This document shows, in pieces, positions 7,413 through 11,243 of a stretch of 11,243 nt of DNA. Position numbers and translations under genes: made by a program. The notes beneath the pieces were generated by a model that ran no database searches, was not told where the DNA came from, and saw only the letters and a list, made by a program, of their open reading frames with translations. Source of the stretch: Tenderia sp965602225. GTDB lineage: Bacteria; Pseudomonadota; Gammaproteobacteria; Tenderiales; Tenderiaceae. The DNA is taken from the NCBI GenBank assembly GCA_965602225.1, contig CBFCYE010000055.1, positions 1 through 11,243 on the forward strand. Direction: 5' to 3'. Each line of letters opens with the position of its first letter. Positions within the stretch are counted from its first letter, which is position 1.

Positions 7413-8237
7413 TTAAACATCAGGTTTTACCGCAACCGCCTCAATCAAACTGACGCGTTGCTCATCAAGATTACGATGCAGATTATAGGCCTTGGTTTTG
7501 ATATCGCTGCCCACCAGCAGATGCACACCCAGTGCCGGCAGCACCGCCTCAGCCACGGGTTCCGTCACAGAGGCAAAGGCCTGCTGAGCAAGATTAGTCT
7601 TGTCCTTCCAAACATCAATATCAAAACCGGAAGATGTAACAACATCGCGAAATGAATCCGGCGGCAGCAAAAAACTCATCGAACTGTCCTGCGCCCAGGG
7701 CACTGGAAAATGAAGCGGTGTATTTTTACTAGCGCACACCTCATATAAAACAGCCCGCCCGCCGGGTTTAAGCACCCGATAAACTTCCTTTAACCAGGCC
7801 AGCTTATCCTCGATATTCATATTCATCTGCAGCGACCAAACACCATCAAAGTGATTATCCGAAAATGGCAAATCAAGCGCACTACAGGCATGAAACTTTA
7901 CCCGCTCTTGCATACTCAGTAACTGCGTCAATCTTGCTGCGGTTTCAATGTATTCATCACTCAAATCAATACCGGTGACACAACAGCCGGTTTGGTGCGA
8001 CAAGCGACGGGTAGATCCGCCAATACCACAACCCACATCAAGGATATGCATATCTGAGCTAAAGCCGGAAAGCTCAATCAGCTCTTTTGTTGCAGCATCA
8101 CCGCGGATATGAAACTCATCCACCGGCTGAAGATCATCCAGCTTCAGCTCGGATAGCTCCTTGCCAGCAACAGCAAGCCCATCGACAATCCTGTTATACA
8201 AATCATTCGGCGAGTAATAACTGTGAATGTGTTTCAT
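7413..8237 (-). CDS. Class I SAM-dependent methyltransferase
   Basis: A soluble 274-residue Rossmann-fold methyltransferase. SAM-binding motif I is ILDVGCGIGGSTRRL (65-79), the acidic residue at the end of strand 2 is D91 in TGIDLS, motif II-like LDLPFSDNHFDGVWS spans 121-135, and motif III is VLKPGGR (155-161). The lead-in DEFHIRGDAAT (40-50) resembles that of small-molecule N- and C-methyltransferases such as the sarcosine/dimethylglycine methyltransferase group, but the substrate cannot be assigned. The C-terminal region (about 185-274) would cap the substrate pocket. The start is supported by AGGA 9 nt upstream. The neighbours are an acetyltransferase (74-nt gap) and a split-barrel protein (128-nt gap), both on the same strand. 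Repeats stand in both gaps. Confidence 0.9.
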   Translation of the reverse strand: MKHIHSYYSPNDLYNRIVDGLAVAGKELSELKLDDLQPVDEFHIRGDAATKELIELSGFSSDMHILDVGCGIGGSTRRLSHQTGCCVTGIDLSDEYIETAARLTQLLSMQERVKFHACSALDLPFSDNHFDGVWSLQMNMNIEDKLAWLKEVYRVLKPGGRAVLYEVCASKNTPLHFPVPWAQDSSMSFLLPPDSFRDVVTSSGFDIDVWKDKTNLAQQAFASVTEPVAEAVLPALGVHLLVGSDIKTKAYNLHRNLDEQRVSLIEAVAVKPDV

Positions 8238-8254
8238 ATCTTTATATCCTGATC

Positions 8255-8281
8255 TTTAGATGTAGGTTTTACCAAAATCTT
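8255..8281. repeat. Type B intergenic repeat, copy 2 (shortened)
   Basis: TTTAGATGTAGGTT (8255-8268), CCAA (8272-8275) and AATCTT (8276-8281) occur in the same order as at 6698-6730. The GCTAC that forms the second hairpin arm in copy 1 is missing, so this looks like a decayed copy. It stands between the acetyltransferase stop and the methyltransferase start. Confidence 0.5.
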
Positions 8282-8311
8282 CGGGCAGCCCTTAATCATT
8301 CAGCTTTTTAC

Positions 8312-8875
8312 TTAATCCAAAGGTATCTGATAAACGACAATATTAAGCATTCTACCCGCAGCATTATTCCGGCTATAACTTTCAGCGACTACACCACCAA
8401 GTTTTTCAGGAATGCGACGACTGGCAAAATTATCCCTATCAACGGGATAGATGAGATAGCGGTAATGCAAATGTGATCCCACCCAGCTCTTAAGCGCAGC
8501 AATCGCCTCAAGCCCATAGCCTTTCCCGTGGGCAGTGGTTTTAATCCATATACCCACTTCCGGCGCGACCTCATCTTTCATTTTATGCAAACCACAACAA
8601 CCAAGGAATTCACCGCTGTTTTTATCACAGACGGCAAACTGGAAGTTAGTACTGCTCTTTTCACCCACCAGCGCCTGATTGATAAAACTCTCTACATCTT
8701 CAATGCGCTTCGCCGCGGCCGGAAACATATAGTGAACAATATCGTCAGTAAAATATTCAAGTATCGCCGCAGCATCGGCCAACACCACTGGCCGCAAACG
8801 CAACCTATCGCTCTCAATCCTTGCCGCGCTAGCATCAATAGGTAAACCAGCAGGGGTTAATAATGGCTCATACAT
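8312..8875 (-). CDS. GNAT-family N-acetyltransferase (RimJ/RimL type)
   Basis: A 187-residue acetyltransferase of the Acetyltransf_3 group, which uses acetyl-CoA to modify a protein N-terminus or a small amine. Residues 20-32 (IESDRLRLRPVVL) are the typical opening of this group. The acetyl-CoA loop is HGKGYG (116-121), with His where most members have Gln or Arg. NFASRRIPEKLGG (149-161) is the conserved motif-B region, usually N-x-x-S-x-R-x-x-E-K-L-G-F. The final Phe is Gly here, a small departure. The start lacks a good ribosome site (CGGA only about 2 nt before the ATG), so it may depend on translation from upstream or be weakly made. It sits between the ICMT-like and SAM methyltransferase genes. 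The target is unknown. Confidence 0.9.
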   Translation of the reverse strand: MYEPLLTPAGLPIDASAARIESDRLRLRPVVLADAAAILEYFTDDIVHYMFPAAAKRIEDVESFINQALVGEKSSTNFQFAVCDKNSGEFLGCCGLHKMKDEVAPEVGIWIKTTAHGKGYGLEAIAALKSWVGSHLHYRYLIYPVDRDNFASRRIPEKLGGVVAESYSRNNAAGRMLNIVVYQIPLD

Positions 8876-8893
8876 ATCCGTTTAATTTACCTT

Positions 8894-8917
8894 AAGAGGG
8901 TGTTGCCCTCTTTTATT
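8894..8917 (+). terminator. Hairpin with T tract, possible bidirectional terminator
   Basis: AAGAGGG (8894-8900), a 5-nt loop and CCCTCTT (8906-8912), followed on the plus strand by TTTTATT. No plus-strand gene leads into it. On the minus strand, where the ICMT-like gene ends at 8957, the trailing T run is poor. It may weaken read-through from that gene into the acetyltransferase gene. Confidence 0.5.
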
Positions 8918-8921
8918 TAAC

Positions 8922-8955
8922 ATTCCGCCTGCGCACGGCGCAGCCTACCCGGCTT
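8922..8955. repeat. Type A 34-nt hairpin repeat, copy 2
   Basis: Second copy of the element at 7365-7398. The stem is CTGCGC (8929-8934), loop ACG, GCGCAG (8938-8943), then CCTACCCGGCTT. It begins directly after the stop codon of the ICMT-like gene on the minus strand. The five differences from copy 1 are at 8927, 8929, 8937, 8943 and 8948; those at 8929 and 8943 compensate each other (G-C to C-G). Confidence 0.8.
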
Positions 8956-8956
8956 T

Positions 8957-9415
8957 TCACAACCAGCGCCTAACCTTGCCCTTGTATTCCACAAAATCAT
9001 TACCAAACAAACGCTCTAAGGCCATTTCTTCGGGGACAATATAAAGCCTATTAACCAACACCACATACACAGGCAACAACAATACATTGATCGGATTACC
9101 AATAAATATTGAAGCCGCAATCAGCCAGGCAAAAAAGCCAATATACATGGGGTTGCGTGAATGTGTGTAAAGCCCACTCTTGACTAACTGAGTTGTCTTT
9201 TCCGGTGTCGACGGGTTAACGGTTGTATTGGCTTGTCTAAACGAATAACCACCAATCGCAATAATCAGAATCCCAACCATAAAGACTAACAACGCAACGA
9301 TTTCCTGATACGGAAAGCTATATTTCTCTACCACAGCCATTACATCAAACACATACATTGATGCCATAAACACAGCCACTAGAAAAATCGGAAATTTTAT
9401 TATCGTTCTGAGCAT
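8957..9415 (-). CDS. Isoprenylcysteine carboxyl methyltransferase-like membrane protein
   Basis: An integral membrane protein of 152 residues in the ICMT/PEMT-like methyltransferase family, which uses SAM to methylate a lipid-like or membrane-bound substrate. There are four likely spans (about 6-26, 38-56, 92-108, 109-126). The family signature is clear: LVKSGLYTHSRNPMYIG (77-93) with G81, Y83, R87, N88, P89 and M90, then EE at 129-130 and the C-terminal FGNDFVEYKGKVRRWL (137-152). Bacteria lack prenylated CaaX proteins, so the real substrate is unknown. I chose the start at 9415 (MLRTIIK). The frame is open to an ATG at 9517, but those 34 extra residues are Arg/Pro/Gly-rich, overlap the preceding gene and do not resemble the family. 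The gap to the DUF4336 gene is 43 nt. The ribosome site is weak. Confidence 0.85.
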   Translation of the reverse strand: MLRTIIKFPIFLVAVFMASMYVFDVMAVVEKYSFPYQEIVALLVFMVGILIIAIGGYSFRQANTTVNPSTPEKTTQLVKSGLYTHSRNPMYIGFFAWLIAASIFIGNPINVLLLPVYVVLVNRLYIVPEEMALERLFGNDFVEYKGKVRRWL

Positions 9416-9458
9416 GCGAAAAACAACCTGAATTTTATTGAATTGATCATTGAATACC

Positions 9459-10163
9459 CTACCCCGCCAACGGCCGTCGCCAGGCCTGCCGAGCAACATC
9501 CTTGGCCTTGGCCTCAATCAGCTCACCATGAGAAACAATGATAGATTCAAAATCCCAGCTCAGGATTTTGTTTAGCGACTTAGCCGCAGCTTGTTTGTCC
9601 TTCCAGCCCATCTGATACTCCGGTGCGGGTTTTGGATTAGCCCACATCCTATAAACAAGCTTAAACCATAGTTTCAAAAGCCAATTCACATTATCAGTTT
9701 CATCTGTGAAGTTTTCGATCATATCAACCAGAATCAGAGTCCTGCTGGGCTTATAGAAAAAAGCCACCTCCCAGATATACTTATTGCCCCGCACCAAAAC
9801 CTGCTCAAAGTCATCAGCCCACCTTTTATCAGCCCTATCGCCTAACAGCCAATCAAATTCAAGCTGCGGATTCTTTGTTTCAATGCCGGGACAAATAAAC
9901 GTCTCCGCCTCAGGAAATGCCCGCTGCGCAGAACTGATATATAAGTGGTGGTATGAACCAGGCGCAACAATAAACTCAACCTTGCCCAAGGTCTCGATAG
10001 TGACCTTTGTCTGCTGATCTATTTCACAAGGTGAGTGAATCAATAAATTGCCATTCGACAGACGAACAAGCGTCATTCTTGAATTAAACCGGGTGCCGGC
10101 ATAATGAATTGGATATTCCTTTATCCAAATCTTATTCTTCTGATATTCATATAAGGCTTTCAT
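9459..10163 (-). CDS. DUF4336 domain protein (metallo-hydrolase-like)
   Basis: A soluble 234-residue protein matching the DUF4336 pattern, which looks like a reduced metallo-beta-lactamase fold. The pattern starts with IWIKEYPIHYAG (12-23) and SRMTLVRLSNGNLLIHSP (28-45). VEFIVAPGSYHHLYISSAQ (62-80) carries H72 and H73 where lactamase-fold enzymes have their metal motif. LILVDMIEN (143-151) has D147, and IIVSHGELI (208-216) has H212. The full HxHxDH metal motif is absent, so hydrolase activity is open. The reaction is unknown. It is the first gene of the five-gene minus-strand group and is divergent from the alpha/beta hydrolase. The ribosome site is weak (GGA 10 nt upstream). The C-terminal tail after about 222 is Arg-rich and may come from sequence outside the domain. 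Confidence 0.82.
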   Translation of the reverse strand: MKALYEYQKNKIWIKEYPIHYAGTRFNSRMTLVRLSNGNLLIHSPCEIDQQTKVTIETLGKVEFIVAPGSYHHLYISSAQRAFPEAETFICPGIETKNPQLEFDWLLGDRADKRWADDFEQVLVRGNKYIWEVAFFYKPSRTLILVDMIENFTDETDNVNWLLKLWFKLVYRMWANPKPAPEYQMGWKDKQAAAKSLNKILSWDFESIIVSHGELIEAKAKDVARQAWRRPLAG

Positions 10164-10224
10164 TTTTTCAGTTCCAGTGAAAAGGCGCTGGCCCTTTAAA
10201 TAGTGGCGAGTGAGTATTTATTGA

Positions 10225-10253
10225 ATATTAGATAAAACTGACTCTGAGCCCAA
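10225..10253 (-). promoter_or_regulatory. Possible promoter of the DUF4336-led cluster
   Basis: On the minus strand: TTGGGC (10253-10248), a 17-nt spacer, TAATAT (10230-10225). The boxes match the sigma-70 consensus at 3 and 4 of 6 positions, the spacing is ideal, and the start codon is about 60 nt downstream. The stretch 10198-10345 is very AT-rich, so chance matches are likely. Confidence 0.3.
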
Positions 10254-10348
10254 TTATTTAAATTTTAAAATAAAACTATAACTCAATATTTATTAAACTA
10301 GACAGACCACCTTAATTTAACTGCTACAGTAAAAGTATAGCCTTAAGC

Positions 10349-10356
10349 AAAGGTGA
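10349..10356 (+). promoter_or_regulatory. Ribosome binding site that fixes the hydrolase start
   Basis: AAAGGTGA ends 8 nt before the ATG at 10365. A GTG at 10353 in the same frame lies inside this ribosome site and so cannot use it. The ATG is therefore the start. Confidence 0.75.
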
Positions 10357-10364
10357 TCACTGCC

Positions 10365-11213
10365 ATGTCAAGATTGTTAGAATCAGGTGCTGTAGCCAGT
10401 CTGTTGCTGCTGTTGATAGCCGGATATGCGGCAATATTATTGAATCTCTATTTCAATCAGGCTGGCATGCTCTATCTGCCCGACTACCCAGGTAGCAACA
10501 GTGAAACAACGCCAGCGGCAGCAGGGCTCAGCTTCAACACCGTCCAGCTCACCACCACAGATGGCCTGCAACTCAATGCCTGGTATCTACCTGCCGTCAA
10601 CGAACGCGGCGTAATCCTGTTTTGTCATGGCAATGCCGGCACAATCAGCAATCGCATTTCAACCCTGAAGCTATTCAATCAGCTGGGCCTTTCAAGTTTG
10701 ATCTTCGACTATCGCGGTTATGGCCGCAGCGAAGGCAAAACCACAGAAGCTGGCACCTATCGTGACGCCGAGGCCGCCTGGTTATATTTGCGCAACCAGG
10801 GTTATGACGAATCCGAGATCATCATCATGGGCCGCTCACTGGGTGCCGCGGTGGCGGCAGAGCTGGCGCATCGGCACCAGCCAAAGGCAGTGGTGCTGGA
10901 ATCAAGCTTTACCTCAGTGCCAGATATTGCAGCAGATTTGTATCCCCTGTTACCGGTACGTTGGCTGAGCCGCTTTGATTACAACACCCTCGACTACCTG
11001 CAATCGATCACCGCACCGCTATTGATAGTCCATAGCCGTGATGACGAAATCATCCCGTTCAGCCATGGCCAAGACCTGTTTGCCGCGGCCAAGCCACCGA
11101 AACAGTTTCTTGAACTCAAGGGCGGCCATAATGAAGGTATCTACGCCAGCGGCATCGATTATTACCGTGATGGTTTAAACAGCTTTTTTGAGGCCCATCT
11201 AAATCAGCGCTGA
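10365..11213 (+). CDS. Membrane-anchored alpha/beta hydrolase (BEM46/ABHD13-like)
   Basis: A serine hydrolase of 282 residues with one N-terminal span (about 9-30) and no cleavage site, so probably held in the inner membrane with the enzyme domain outside. The catalytic set is complete: oxyanion loop HGNAG (88-92), DYRGYGRSEG (115-124), nucleophile S158 in GRSLGA, acid D227 in SRDDEIIPF, and H255 in GGHNEG. This order and the DYRGYGxSxG motif fit the BEM46/ABHD13/YfhR group of putative peptidases, thioesterases or esterases, whose substrates are poorly known. The start is set by a strong AAAGGTGA site. The gene is divergent from the DUF4336-led cluster across an AT-rich spacer of about 200 nt. 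No partner gene lies downstream within the window. Confidence 0.9.
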   Translation: MSRLLESGAVASLLLLLIAGYAAILLNLYFNQAGMLYLPDYPGSNSETTPAAAGLSFNTVQLTTTDGLQLNAWYLPAVNERGVILFCHGNAGTISNRISTLKLFNQLGLSSLIFDYRGYGRSEGKTTEAGTYRDAEAAWLYLRNQGYDESEIIIMGRSLGAAVAAELAHRHQPKAVVLESSFTSVPDIAADLYPLLPVRWLSRFDYNTLDYLQSITAPLLIVHSRDDEIIPFSHGQDLFAAAKPPKQFLELKGGHNEGIYASGIDYYRDGLNSFFEAHLNQR

Positions 11214-11243
11214 ATCAACCATGATGGCGTGACTTGATCAGCC

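Noticed and set aside
6698..8955. The repeat-separated genes as an integron cassette array
   Set aside because: Single accessory genes with hairpins after each stop suggest attC sites, and GTTAAAT and GTTAGGC occur around 8915-8980. But these two motifs point in the same direction rather than facing each other as attC ends must, the hairpins are too short, and no integrase is present.
9416..9517. Thirty-four-residue N-terminal extension of the ICMT-like protein
   Set aside because: It overlaps the end of the DUF4336 gene, its Arg/Gly/Pro-rich translation reflects the antisense of that gene's end, and the family begins near MLRT.
10353..10364. GTG at 10353 as the hydrolase start
   Set aside because: It lies inside the AAAGGTGA ribosome site that serves the ATG at 10365, and has no ribosome site of its own.

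Overview
The window looks like chromosomal DNA of a motile gammaproteobacterium. The reasons are moderate base composition, an Aer-type redox chemoreceptor behind a flagellar sigma-28 promoter, an OprC/NosA-type outer-membrane copper receptor, and short palindromic intergenic repeats. This assignment is inference from gene families; there is no rRNA or other taxonomic marker here. I see no transposase, integrase, phage gene, CRISPR array, tRNA or rRNA.

Layout. (1) 96-1658, minus: an Aer-like PAS chemoreceptor with a good FliA promoter at 1734-1760. (2) 1910-3514, minus: an orphan membrane sensor histidine kinase ending at a strong intrinsic terminator (1774-1804). Upstream of it lies a 420-nt stretch with no gene (3515-3934). 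(3) 3935-4336, minus: a small membrane protein of unknown function, divergent from (4) 4569-6623, plus: a TonB-dependent copper receptor with signal peptide and the CxxxM and HxM copper ligands. The 232-nt divergent spacer holds two inverted repeats and a perfect TATAAT. The receptor ends at an intrinsic terminator (6649-6675) that can also work in the other direction. (5) 6733-10163, minus: five genes transcribed in the order DUF4336 protein, isoprenylcysteine-methyltransferase-like membrane protein, GNAT acetyltransferase, class I SAM methyltransferase, FMN-binding split-barrel protein. (6) 10365-11213, plus: a membrane-anchored alpha/beta hydrolase with a complete catalytic triad, divergent from group 5.

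How the genes work together. The chemoreceptor and the kinase are both membrane sensors, but they are separated by a terminator and no response regulator is present, so no direct link can be claimed. The copper receptor would take copper across the outer membrane, but no inner-membrane copper gene is beside it. The five-gene group contains two methyltransferase types, an acetyltransferase, a flavin-type oxidoreductase and a metallo-hydrolase-like protein. Their gaps are 43 to 128 nt and four of the five 3' spacers or flanks carry repeats, so this is either a loosely built small-molecule modification operon or a set of individually acquired genes.

The strongest unexpected signals are a 34-nt hairpin repeat in two copies with a compensated base pair, a second repeat family in the alternate spacers of the same cluster, and the FliA promoter. 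I found no convincing undescribed system; the best candidate is the repeat-punctuated five-gene cluster.
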